The notes beneath the pieces were generated by a model that was not told where the DNA came from, made no database searches, and saw nothing but the letters and a program-made list of their open reading frames with translations. Source: Platerodrilus igneus (lineage: Eukaryota; Arthropoda; Insecta; Coleoptera; Lycidae). Taken from it: a DNA stretch of 64,000 nucleotides. Made by a program: the position numbers and the translations under genes. The DNA lies in the NCBI GenBank assembly GCA_036346225.1, contig JARFIW010001082.1, forward strand, positions 5,270,001 to 5,334,000, given 5' to 3'. Shown here piece after piece: positions 21,870 through 33,463 of this stretch; positions within the stretch are counted from its first letter, which is position 1; every line of letters begins with the position of its first letter.

Positions 21870-24800
21870 GAAACCACAGCTAACACGTGCTACCAAGCTG
21901 GTCTCCAGGTCAAGAATAAATGTGATAACTTCTAAACGTGTAATTAAGCTGCAACAACAGCAGAGGTTGCAGTAAAGATTGCTAAATACAAACCTATAGC
22001 ATAATGATGCGTTCAAAAATGAACAAAGGTTTAACATACAGAGTAAAATTCTTAATAATACAGGGTTAAGAAAATTAAATTGCTACAAGAGGTAGCATTT
22101 AAAATAAATAGACAGGTGGTCAGGCATTTTTCTAGGGGAACGGCCTACCACTGATTTTAGCTAAGGGCCCAGATTTCTGCCAGAACGGCACTGACGAAAT
22201 TAATATATAAAAATGTTTTTCCGGGTTTACTACTAAATCAGAAACAATATTTCAAATAAATTAGACTAATGATTGAAAATTAGAAAAAACCACGATGTAA
22301 ATAGGATTTTAACGTAAAACCTTCCTGTTTGCGGTAAGGTAAAAGTTATACGTTATACACTATTCACAGCTTGATTTTTGCTTTAATAGATAAAAAATTT
22401 TGTTTTCAAGGAAAAATGTATATTTTATACAAGTTAATAAGAACTCTGAAACGGAGTGGTATATATGTCCCTGGAATTCGTAAGTATTTGTTACGAACCA
22501 CTTTAATTGAACGACAATTTATGGACCATTACATTTATGGACTTATAAATAAATGTCTTTATATTTTGTTCAGTTTCTATATGGACGGATAACAATACAC
22601 AACTAATTGACTTTTCGCACAATTTTCTGAAGATTTTTTTGGACAAATAATTTTCTTTAGTGGCACCCAATGTGTGAAACTTGAAATTGTTTTAAAGTCT
22701 AGGACAAATTTATACTAAAAGAGTTTTTATACACAGTATTAGAGATGAGTTTAGTCGATTATGATGTCGTATCCTTACAGCAGGTTTTAAAAAGTTTGAA
22801 ACTGATACAAATGTAGAGGCCGATACCTAAGTGTTACAGTAAAGTTAGAGTTTTAAGAACTTTATTTTACCAATTAGGGCATATTCAAAGCTGTTTCTAC
22901 TTAATACAATGCAATTGTATATGCAGCACGCTCCGTATATGATACATCAGAGAGTTTATTATCAGAAATAATAGCTTATACCAATTTTCATACGAAGGCT
23001 TGAAATCCACCGGGCCATTTATTTTAATAATTAATATTATTAGCAATTTCTATCGGTATTACAACTGCGTTCAGGCTACTTGTTTAATCCATTCCGCCCC
23101 TCAGTAATGTCGTTGTTTGTATTTAAACATCTATTTCAAACCTCAATTTGACGTGGTTTTATTAAATTATTAAGTAAGTATATTTACACTCGAAGTTCTA
23201 ACTATTCGTCTCTAGTCTTCTAGAAAATCAATTAAAAATTATTGTAATTTGTAAGTGACTTACTAAAGTATCGATATCTGTAATGTGGAAACTGATTTAG
23301 AAATGTATAAATATTTTGTACGTACGTTGCTAAAACGATATTGTACAAGTAAGAGGGAAAGTAGATCTATCGTATAGCAATCCCAAGCAACGTAAAAACT
23401 TCTAAACAAACTTTTCAGGAGTTTTACCGAGGGGAAACTTATAAAAGGGCCAAACGAAGAAAGCAATTTAATCGCAATATAACGTTCCTTGTTTTTTCTA
23501 ACATAATAATACAGTAAGTTATTATACGTGGAAATTATTCTTGTAGTTTCTCTAATTAAAAATAAAACCTGTAAAATTAAAAACTCTTACATTGAACTTC
23601 GGGTAAGGACAAGTATAACATTCAAACTATAATATCGAATTTATACTTAGAAAACGACTTCATGTACAAAATGTGTGTACAAGCACCAACAACAATCGTT
23701 TTTTAACTATTTGGTAGTAGAAGACGGTGTTCGCGTAATCACATGACACCGTTTTAAATATGAACTTAACCTAACAATTTAAAAGTAGCAAGTAGTTTCA
23801 TGCATGTAAACAAAACACAATTCTATCAAAAGCTTCACTAACCTTTCAAATATTCACTTTAAAAAACTTTGCAGTAAGCCACTTCGTAAAAATTCTAATG
23901 TACTTTAACAAGTTATTAGAAGTTAGTTGATGAAAGGGGGTTAACGCGTACAAAAAGTTTTAGAATCCGGTCTCTTACGAGCATGTTCCAATATGGAGCA
24001 TTTAGATATAAAATAGACTGTTGCGCAGGGAGCATACAAAATCAATAATCCACCAGCTGCTTATATTGTTCTTTGCATTTTCTTTAGACTGCTATTATTA
24101 ATTACGCATTCAAAACATCTAAACTTACCCGTAAAATTAATATCAAATAGTTAGTGTTTTATTTCTTGTGCAGAAACACCCTCACTATAACTTATAATTT
24201 GCACCTGGATATTTAAATACCAATATAAACGAATGCGGTTATAATGAAAACTTTATGGCTTTTTAGTTCTGTGCTTCTTGCGAGTTAGACACGGAATAAC
24301 CAAGACCAGAAGTTTTTCTGTTGGGCGAATGCAGAAATACGAGGTAGTTAACTTTTTTTAAAAGCTGTTAAAACTTTTGTAAAAGTGTACTTAAAGTTTG
24401 TGATATATATCATTCAGCGAAAACAAAAGTTTTAGTTCTTAGAAGCGCATGCTCTTTAGAATAAATAGATAGTGCTTATTTATAACTCATTGTGTCGGCT
24501 AACTTAAGATTACATTTGTTTCGTGTATCACTGCTAGCTCAACTGTTCATAACGTTAAAGCCCTTTTTGAGTTATACTTTACGCTGCATAAAAATCCGGA
24601 ATCTTTTGCTTTCTGACAGTTCAATGTACATCTTATACAATTAAATCAATAATGCAGGGTAAAGCATTAGTGCTTCATTTCATTGCTAACAAGTTGCCAC
24701 TTTGATCTTGCATTTCTAGTATTTGCGTCATGAATGTATAAATGGGATTATGTCAACCTCCGAAGCGACTTCGGTTGTGAAGATTTCAGCAATTTCTTAG

Positions 24801-26018
24801 GTCAGTATAGGGTCTGTGTCTCAAGTTCAAGTGCATTAGGCTCTATTTAATTTCAAATGGTCATGGTTTCGTCTCCGCTAATATGGTTAAAAGCACATAA
24901 ATTGAAATTGAATAATTATTATACCCATTTGAGCCCCTCTTACCCAATATGAAATTAGTACAAAATAAAACCGTTTGTCAATTTAATATGAGCAAAAACG
25001 CCCTGATACAGGCTATTTAATATTTAGTTATTCCGCACAAATTTAAAACAAAAACGCAGGGGCCTGTATTAATGGTGTAAACCTCCCGATCAGGTGGTGT
25101 AAGGTGTAGATTCTTTATGTGACAAATTATAATACCTGAATACTTTCCAGTTCGTAAAAACAAAATAAAATAAACAATTCAATAACATTTTATATATCAA
25201 AATGTTAACCTGCAGAAAGTATCGTATCTTTAAATAATAACAGATAGTCAAATGACCTGGTTTTCTTTTTATTTTCGCTTCAGGGGACTATCATTTAGAT
25301 TTAGAGAATGAATGATTTATAACTCCAAACTCTATTGAAATTTCAAATGTGGTAGGTTCACAATTCACTTAGTGTAGTAGAGATTACTAGCCACATAGAG
25401 AGAAGAATATTCTCAAAAGTGTTCAAAGCAGTATTGGTAAATTGTAGTTGGAAAAGTTCATTTCAGAAGTGTTCCGGAAAAACTGTTTGCTTATAAAATT
25501 TTTTATTAATTATGATCACATAGTGATCCAAATACGTATTTAGTTTTTAAATACTTTTTATGGTGAAAGTTTTAATTATTGTTTATTTTAGTACAGAGAT
25601 ACGAGTAAACATTAATTTTCTACTTCTTTAGAATGATGACAACAATAGTATAAAACAGGATACAAAAAATGAAAATCATTCTAGGCGTACTAATGAACCG
25701 AAGCTTTTACAAAATACTGTTTTGTTGCGATTATTCCTGAGCTCAGAGGCATTCGCTTTAACTGCAACTTCATCTAATAACTAGGTTTCCAATGTGACAC
25801 TGTCTATTTACACCCATTTCAGGAATGTTACGTAGCTTTTCTATCATACTTTATTTACAATTTATACATAAGCCTGTGGTTCTAGTGTATTAGACCCACT
25901 TATCACATTAAGAACTACTGCTTAAACATATTACTTGCAACTAATTAATTTCTTCCAAGAGTTTAGTCTAACAATTTAAGTACACCCACACGCGCACACA
26001 GCCGCATACACACATGCT

Positions 26019-26020
<2 letters not shown>
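21870..26020. other. 4-kb AT-rich stretch with no recognised gene
   Basis: Several short open frames (21846-22037 minus, 22371-22592 plus, 23263-23466 minus) have no recognisable motif. No repeats with bounding structure were seen. A CA-rich run (cacacgcgcacacagc) precedes the TA array at 26021. Confidence 0.4.

Positions 26021-26062
<42 letters not shown>
26021..26062. repeat. (TA)n array, left border of LTR element A
   Basis: About 42 bp of TA, directly abutting the 3' LTR of element A (minus orientation). First of four TA arrays that alternate with LTR units. Confidence 0.95.
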
Positions 26063-26064
<2 letters not shown>

Positions 26065-26067
26065 CCG

Positions 26068-28098
26068 TGTTAGCCTATAAAGACCTCGCCAGAGTAAAAA
26101 AACATTCGAGCCCCAATGTTGGGCCGTCATAAATTGCCGTGGAACCTTTTATAAGCCTCTGGAACTTCCTAAAAATCGTTCTAGCGCATGCTCTAGTACC
26201 TCGCCAGTTCACAAAAAAATTTTAATTTACAAAAATATAAAACTTTCACAAAATTTTCCTTACCCGCTTTCTGCTCTATCAAATTAAGTTCTTCAGCAGC
26301 TTCCCTGGCTAGCTCAGCTGTGCTTCTTCTCGTATACCTAAATTTACTCTCATTCTATTTACCGTTCACACACCATTCAAATAAAATCACAAAATAATAC
26401 AACAATCATACAATGTTTATTAACCACTATTTACAAATTATAATATTCATAGTTATTTACAGTTCGGCGCTCAAGTTACACCTCAATAAATGCTACTTTT
26501 GTCAAGTCCTTGTTTTTTAAAATTGAAATTTCTAACACATTTAATGCAACAGGAGTAAATGGGCCCTAAATAATACCTTCCCTTTGTTTATTACTACACT
26601 GGAATATGGTGAGCTCATAATAACCCAGTTTATAAATGTATGCTTTCCACCTTGCATACTATTACTACAAACTTTTAAAAAAACCATGTACTCTTAACAA
26701 TTAAATTTAAATTCATCAAGCAATTCAATACGCTTTACGTAGACCTTTTGTTTTATATTCAAAATACCATATTAATAGTCAGCTATGTATCCTTTTCAAT
26801 ACGTAAAATACCGTAAAATACCCATTAAAGTTCACTCTCACGCATCACAATTTTAACAGTAAAAAAACAGCAAATTCAAATGCGTTAGCTGGAAAAACTA
26901 AGATTCCATCTCCTTTGACGATGTATTATGTTCCTGAACCCCTCGGCCAAGTGGTTTTGCGTGCGGCTCCACAAGATGTTTTAAAGATGACCACAATCTA
27001 AGTTGCGCTTCCTGCTACTCATCCAATATCAATTTTAATATCCAAATCCATGTATATTACACTTGTTTATTATCGCATTTTTAATTTACGAGCTTGTTAA
27101 AGTATTTGTTGGACCTCAATTAAATTTAAATAAACTCGACACTAACCGCGTCTCAAACTATAAGGTCACAACCAATTTAATACTGATCTTTAATAATTTT
27201 AATACTTACAAGCTTCGTCAGTTGCTTTTTGTATGTCGTTATGCGATGCAAGATTAAAGAATAAAGAGACCCCTATAAATTTCGTTCCCGTATTTATATC
27301 ATCCAGCTAGACCCCTTTGGCCACACTTTGCCCGAAATACCTAATTGTAAAATAATATTTCTCCAAATTTTGTCTAACCGTTTTACGCTTCTAGAAATAT
27401 TCTCGCGTCACACGCTATCTCAACAAGACTATCACATCCACCTGTCGCGTGGTCGTGTATTCTCAAACTAACTATTTCGACCAATCATACATTTCAGTGA
27501 CGTCTTAAAACCCCGCCTGTGATATCTCTATTCCCGTCTTTTGCATATTTGATGTCGCATTCTAACCTTGCTTGTGTTGGAGAAAATCGATATAGCTGCC
27601 CGCATCCACGTGGATGAGTACGTGCTTTGCGACTGTCGGTTGAACAATATTCTTTGAAACTTGTCTTGTTATGCTCCAAAATACATAGAAGTCGACTTTT
27701 CAAAACATGCAGGTGTTCAATTAACGAACGTTTAAAATAACAATTCTCGGAGTTTACGTTTCATGGTATTCAACCCAACCGATATATTTGTTTGTTACAA
27801 CAAAAGCTATTCGCCTTGGATTTATTGATTTTACATGCTCTGCTGCATTTTCTGATGTTATAACCCCTTAAATTAAACTACATTAAATTAATAATTAATT
27901 TCTATTGGCTTATCAGACTAATTTTCTTTATGAACCTATTAACGTTTAATTCGTAATTATACAATTATATCAATACTCATTTATTTAAATTAAATAAATA
28001 AAATTAATTTTGCCCGTAAATATTATGTTCCTTCCTCTATACAGGGTGTTTGAAATTGCATTGTTGACCACCAAATTTAACCCTTTAAAACCACTACA
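26068..28098 (-). repeat. 3' LTR of element A
   Basis: On the minus strand it starts TGTAGTGG just after a polypurine tract and ends ...GGCTAACA. The last ~70 bp contain a copy of an LTR-end plus PBS-like unit (26100-26140 on plus). The length is unusually large for an insect Gypsy LTR. A 64-codon plus-strand frame (27063-27257) is conserved in both LTRs but looks incidental. Confidence 0.8.
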
Positions 28099-28109
28099 TA
28101 ATCCCCCTA

Positions 28110-28786
28110 TTTCAATTCTAGGAAAACTACTTCATGTTTTCTGAATTTAAATATTTATTTACTACTCTAATCTTACATGCTATTTCTATACCCCTATCTA
28201 CCCACCTAACACTACCTACACTTATTTATCCAACCTATCACTACTTATCTACCTATTTCTATCTATTTCTACCCCGATCTCTACTTATTTCTATTATCTA
28301 CCCCTATCTCTATTTATTCTTAACTATTAACCTATCACTATCTTTTACCTAACTATTTCTATCTATTTACTCTTTTTTATTCCACCCTTTTGTCCTTTAT
28401 TGACTCTTTCAGTACCTCTTTTGTACTTTTCTCTTTATCTTCACTTTTCATACTTTTAACCCTACCTACTATCACTATCTATTCCTTATCCTAACTATAC
28501 ATACCTAATTCTATACCTATATCTAACTATCTCCCATTTTTATCCTATACCTAACTTTATTTTTCTATAAACCTACTTCTACTCTTCTATATACACCTAT
28601 TTCTATCCCTATCTATTTAAATTTTACTCTATTATACACCTATCTTTACTTTTCTATTATACACCTATCCCTATTTGTCCTATTTCTACTTCTACTTTTC
28701 TATATACCTATCTCTATCTCTAACTATTCAACTTCTACACCACCATTCACCTATTTCTATATTTTTGTTCATTACGCCTCATTTTC
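28110..28786 (-). repeat. degenerate purine-rich repeat (plus strand: ctatctatttct-type)
   Basis: The plus strand is an irregular series of 'ctacctatttctatctatt' motifs for about 650 bp; the element's sense strand is therefore purine-rich (GATAGAAATAG-like). It lies exactly where pol should be, ending at the polypurine tract of the 3' LTR. It looks like an expanded, decayed polypurine region. Confidence 0.7.
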
Positions 28787-29122
28787 TTATTTAAATCTAA
28801 CTCTTTTCTTGACCCTCCAAGTCTTTCTTTTCACCATCCTAATACTCTTCATCCCTATTTCTCCTCCTTCTATTTCTATACCTATCATCCCTGTTACTTC
28901 ACAGAAAATAAACTTATCCCTATTATCCTGACTCTTAAACATTTCTTCTTCAGTCCCTATACTTCTCTGTTTCTCATTTATTATTATTTCTTTTTCTGCG
29001 GACAAACCAAATGATACTACTTCAACATCTTTATCTTTCCTCTCTATACAAAACTTTTCATCTTCTCTAGACCCTTCATGTACAATATTTATTTCATAAA
29101 AATCTTTTAAATTCAAATTCAA
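28787..29122 (-). CDS. acidic/basic C-terminal frame of element A polyprotein
   Basis: A 111-codon frame, rich in Glu, Lys and Ile and ending with a basic stretch (VKRKTWRVKKRVRFK). It follows the protease frame with only a short gap and no recognisable domain. It may be the last part of the Gag-Pro polyprotein separated by a stop, or leftover from a lost pol. Confidence 0.35.
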   Translation of the reverse strand: MNLNLKDFYEINIVHEGSREDEKFCIERKDKDVEVVSFGLSAEKEIIINEKQRSIGTEEEMFKSQDNRDKFIFCEVTGMIGIEIEGGEIGMKSIRMVKRKTWRVKKRVRFK

Positions 29123-29146
29123 ATTACCAAAATTATCTTTGCCCCT

Positions 29147-29876
29147 TTACTCACTCATGCCTACATTTACCTTTTGTGTGTCACATACTGCTGTTTTTAC
29201 TTCTACCTTTCTTAATTCTGACTCGTTATCCACTATTAATGCTGCGCTTGACTCTACCTCTCTTTGTTCAGCCTCTTCTTTTACTACCAATTGTACCTCA
29301 TCTAACTTTTCCTCACTATATTCACCCGAGTCGATCTTTTTCACTTCTTCCTCATCTCCCTCTATACTATTAATACATAACCCCATGTCATCTTCTGTGA
29401 CATCATAACTTGCCTTCCAGGGCAATATCATATCCCCAATCCTAACTGTTTTCCTCTCCATATCAATTATAACCCCTAACTTCATCATACAATCGACCCC
29501 TAATATCCCTTTAAACTTTAACCCAGGTACAATTATAAATTCTTGTTCACAGCTAACTGAACCTAACTCTACTTTTAAAATCACTACGCTATTCACAACA
29601 GCAAATCGCTTTTTATTCGGCGCAACCAGGTGACTTCTTTTTATTGGCATTATCCTGTCACACACTTTATCTTTAATTTCATTGACGAATTCCTCCGATA
29701 CTAAACTCGCCTCAGCTCCTGAATCTAATAATGCTCCTAAATTTTTCTCAAAAATTTTCATCTCAATTTTGGGCAAACAAAATTTTTCTATATTTTCTGG
29801 CTCAATTTCTTCCTCTACTTTTAAAAATTCCCTAGGATGTTCGTATCTGTACACAGTGATGTCTAGTGGTTTGTCC
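29147..29876 (-). CDS. retroviral-type aspartic protease of element A
   Basis: The frame reads LLDSGAEASLVS (active site DSGA at about residues 44-47 counted from the GTG at 29854) and about 70 residues later GILGVDCMMKLGVIID, the usual ILGxD flap-side block. Together they define a Gypsy-type protease that would process Gag. The C-terminal third is Glu/Val/Ser-rich without a known domain and there is no RT. There is no natural ATG: the frame overlaps the end of Gag in the -1 frame, so expression by frameshifting is likely (see finding). Confidence 0.7.
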
Positions 29877-29878
29877 TG

Positions 29879-31236
29879 CTCTAAAAATCCTGTTCAGGTC
29901 TGGTTTCCCTACTCGGTCCTGGTCTTGCTACCACTTCAGCATATGTCCGCGGCGTCTCTGCTCTGTTCGCGTTGTCACTTTCCCTATTGTTGGTCGTCTG
30001 TGTCCCCCTTATGTCTGGCGAACTGTTCTGTCTTGTTACCCCCGGTCTTGGTGCAGGTCCCCTTCCTACACTGTTACTCCTAAAAAAAGTTCGTCTTGGT
30101 TCCCAGTTATGTCTGTTGTATTGAAAATTAGTCCCCCGTCTTGGGTAACTGTAACGTCTGTTGTCGAACCTAAGCGTGTTTACCTGTCGTTCCCTTGGTT
30201 CCCGAGGTTGTCCACTGCTTACGTCGCCATACCTCTGCAGGTACTCCAAGAACATCTCCCGATCTACGATATTTTGCAACACCACATGTTGCCGAACATC
30301 AACCTCAAAATGTCGTGAAAGGTATTTTATAATTTGTCTGTCCGTTAGTGGTGGATTCAATTGCTTAGCTATGCTATACTTTCGTATAGCATATTTCCCT
30401 GTGATCAGATCGTCTCGTACCTGGTCCTGTCTGTGGTCACTCCAGTAATGTATCAAAAACCTGTCCTCAAAGTCCGTGTAAGTGTCAATTTCTTGTCCAA
30501 TTAAGTTGTACCAAGCTTCTGCATGGTCTTTTAGTAAAGCTTTCACAACATTCAATTTCGCTTGTTCGTCATATAAATTGTTTATCAAACCTCTAACGTT
30601 ATTAATGAATATTTGCGGGTTTACCCTACTATCCCCATAAAATTTCATTTGTTGCTCCAGCGACATATTACCTGTTACAAATCTTGGACCATCCCCATCA
30701 AAGTTGCTACATTTTGTTTAAGCCGTCACTTCTCTCTCTACCCGACCTAACTGATCCTTACATGAGTCCGTTACCTCAGTCATTTTAGCATTAATTTCGT
30801 CCTCACAGAAAATTCTTACTTCTGTCCTTAATTGTCCCATCTCTTGATTTAAACCTCTAATATCACGCTCATTTTTATCTACCCGATTTTCAACTTTCCT
30901 CATTTTTATGGTCAAGCTATTCTTAAAATCCGAAAATTCCTTGGTTGATTTTTCTATTTTATCCCCTAATTCCTGGCTTAATTGGTCTAATTTTCGATTC
31001 GAGTCCTCTCTAACCCCGCTTAATGTCTCACTTATCTGATCAAATTTTCTATTTTACTCTTCATTCATCCTCTCTAGCATTCTCAAAATTACTTCATTTC
31101 CAGCTTCTCCTGATTCCGTCCTCGACTGATCCCTACTACCTCCAGCTTTCTCCATTTTTCTCGCTTTGTCAAAAAAGGCACTATCGTCACTTCCAATTTC
31201 CACTCCTTGACTTCTTAACCACTCCTTTCTCTGCAT
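29879..31236 (-). pseudogene. Gag of LTR element A, two in-frame stops
   Basis: One frame runs from ATG 31236 to a TAG at 29881-29879 (452 codons), broken by a TAA near 31051-31053 and another near 30716-30718. The N-terminal third is a charged, coiled-coil-like region (repeats of the KIEKSTKEFSDFK type). The middle has the retrotransposon Gag pattern: MSLEQQMKFYGDSRVNPQIF, NVVKALLKDHAEAWY and YTDFEDRFLIHYW. The C-terminus is Arg/Pro/Asn-rich with no CCHC knuckle, so RNA binding would rely on arginines. The two stops are the only lesions seen. Confidence 0.7.
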
Positions 31237-31292
31237 ACGTTCAAATTACTCCCACACACTCTCAAAAATATTTTTAAATTTATACAAAACAG

Positions 31293-31316
31293 ACTCTCTC
31301 TCTCTCTCTCTCTCTC
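31293..31316. repeat. (TC)n microsatellite in the 5' leader of element A
   Basis: About 24 bp of uninterrupted CT between the 5' LTR/PBS region and the Gag start. Confidence 0.9.
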
Positions 31317-31317
31317 A

Positions 31318-31397
31318 GATCGCCAGTTTCCTGGAATAAAATTGCTAAAATTCTATTTGGAGCTCGAGCCTCACGTTCGGGTCGCCATAAATTGCCG
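31318..31397 (-). promoter_or_regulatory. primer-binding-site region of element A
   Basis: Directly downstream of the 5' LTR (minus strand) lies CGGCAATTTATGGCGACCCGAACGTGAGGCTCGAG territory; the TGGCGACCC core is typical of Gypsy-type PBS sequences that pair with a tRNA 3' end. A diverged copy of the same block (TGACGGCCCAACATTGGGGC) sits inside the LTR about 70 bp away. Confidence 0.5.
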
Positions 31398-33428
31398 TGT
31401 TAGCCTATAAAGAACTCGCCAGAGTAAAAAAACATTCGAGCCCCAATGTTGGGCCGTCATAAATTGCCGTGGAACCTTTTATAAGCCTCTGCAACTTCCT
31501 AAAAATCGTTCGAGCTCATGCTCTAGTACCTCGCCAGTTCACAACAAAAAATTAATTTTCAAAAATATAAAACTTTCACAAAATTTTCCTTACCCGCTTT
31601 CTGCTCTATCAAATTAAGTTCTTCAGCAGCTTCCCTGGCTAGCTCAGCTGTGCTTCTTCTCGTATACCTAAATTTACTCTCATTCTATTTACTGTTCACA
31701 CACCATTCAAATAAAATCACTAAATAATACAACAATCATACAATATTTATTAACCACTATTTACAAATAATAATATTCATAGTTATTTACAGTTCGGTGC
31801 TCAAGTTACACCTCAGTAAATGCTACTTTTGTCAAGTCCTTGTTTTTTAAAATTGAAATTTCTAACACATTTAAAGCAACAGGAGTAAATGGGCCCTAAA
31901 TAATACCTTCTCTTTGTTTATTACTACACTGGAATATGTTGAGCTCATAATAACCCAGTTTATAAGTGTATGCTTTCCACCTTGCATACTATTACTACAA
32001 ACTTTAAAAAAACCCATGTACTCTTAACAATTAAATTTAAATTCATCAAGCAATTCAATACGCTTTACGTAGACCTTTTGTTTTATATTCAAAATACCAT
32101 ATTAATAGTCAGCTATGTATCCTTTTCAATACGTAAAATACCGTAAAATACCCATTAAAGTTCACTCTCACACATCACAATTTTAACAGTAAAAAAAACA
32201 GCAAATTCAAATGCGTTACCTGGAAAAACTTGAAGATTCCATCTCCGTTGACGATGTATTATGTTCCTGAACCCCTCGGCCAAGTGGTTTTGCGTGCGGC
32301 TCCACAAGATGTTTTAAAGATGACCACAATCTAAGTTGCGCTTCCTGCTACCCATCCAATATCAATTTTAATATCCAAATCCATGTATATTACACTTGTT
32401 TATTATCGCATTTTTAATTTACGAGCTTGTTAAAGTATTCGTTAAAACTCAATTAAATTTAAATAAACTCGACACTAACCGCGTCTCAAACTATAAGGTC
32501 ACAACCAATTTAATACTGATCTTTAATAATTTTAATACTTACAAGCTTCGTCAGTTGCTTTTTGTATGTCGTTATGCGATGCAAGATTAAAGAATAAAGA
32601 GACCCCTATTAATTTCGTTCCCGTATTTATATCATCCAGCTAGGCCCCTTTGGCCACACTTTGCCCGAAATACCTAATTGTAAAATAATATTTCTCCAAA
32701 TTTTGTCTAACCGTTTTACGCTTCTAGAAATATTCTCGCGTCACACGCTATCTCAACAAGACCATCACATCCACCTGTCGCGTGCTCGTGTATTCTCAAA
32801 CTAACTATTTCGACCAATCATACATTTCAGTAACGTCTTAAAACCTCGCCTGTGATATCTCTATTCCCGTCTTATGCATATTTGATGTCGCATTCTAACC
32901 TTGCTTGTGTGGTAGAAAATCGATATAGCTGCCCGCGTCCATGTGGATGAGTACGTGCTTTGCGACTGTCGGTTGAACAATATGCTTTGAAACTTGTCTT
33001 GTTATGCTCCAAAATACATAGAAGTCGACTTTTCATAACATGCAGGTGTTCAATTAACGAACGTTTAAAATAACAATTCTTGGAGTTTACGTTTCAGGGT
33101 ATTCAACCCAACCGATATATTGGTTTGTTACACCGAAAGCTATTCGCCTTGGATTTATTGATTTTACATGCTCTGCTGCATTTTCTGACGTTATAACCCC
33201 TTAAATTAAACTACATTAAATTAATAATTAATTTCTATTGGCTTATCAAGCTAATTTTCTTTATGAACCTATTAACTTTTAATCCGCAATTATACAATTA
33301 TGTCAATACTCATTTATTTAAATTAAATAAATAAAATTAATTTTGCCCGTAAATATTATGTTCCTTCCTCTATACAGGGTGTTTGAAATTGCATTGTTGA
33401 CCACCAAATTTAACCCTCTAAAACCACT

Positions 33429-33431
<3 letters not shown>
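31398..33431 (-). repeat. 5' LTR of element A
   Basis: Pairs with 26068-28098. Differences are scattered substitutions and one- or two-base indels. It abuts the TA array at 33432. Confidence 0.8.

Positions 33432-33461
<30 letters not shown>
33432..33461. repeat. (TA)n array between element A and LTR unit B
   Basis: About 30 bp of TA, touching the LTR of element A on the left and the end of LTR unit B on the right. Confidence 0.95.

Positions 33462-33462
<1 letters not shown>

Positions 33463-33463
<1 letters not shown>

Larger units (their letters stand above)
26064..33431 (-). mobile_element. LTR element A: complete LTR-internal-LTR, Gag and protease only
   Basis: Two direct repeats of about 2.03 kb (26068-28098 and 31398-33431) flank a 3.3-kb interior. 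Coding is on the minus strand, so the right LTR is the 5' one. The interior holds Gag (31236-29879), an aspartic protease frame (to 29147), an acidic frame (29122-28787), and a 0.65-kb purine-rich repeat that leads to a polypurine tract (minus strand AAATAGGGGGA) before the left LTR. No RT, RNase H or integrase is present, so this would be a non-autonomous element. Both sides are bounded by (TA)n arrays. The LTRs differ at few positions, so the insertion is fairly young. Confidence 0.85.

Noticed and set aside
21846..22037. Cys-rich 63-codon minus-strand frame (CCCC cluster)
   Set aside because: The cluster comes from a local repeat (caacaacagcag) next to the SINE head; not a metal-binding protein on this evidence.
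27063..27257. 64-codon frame repeated in both LTRs of element A (also 32396-32590)
   Set aside because: It is duplicated only because the LTRs are duplicated; no motif, and it runs against the element's orientation.
28110..28786. Possible satellite or CRISPR-like array of pyrimidine repeats
   Set aside because: Unit length is irregular and there are no spacers; it sits at the polypurine-tract position of element A.
29866..30318. 150- and 133-codon plus-strand frames over Gag of element A
   Set aside because: Antisense to a recognisable Gag/protease on the minus strand; no motifs of their own.
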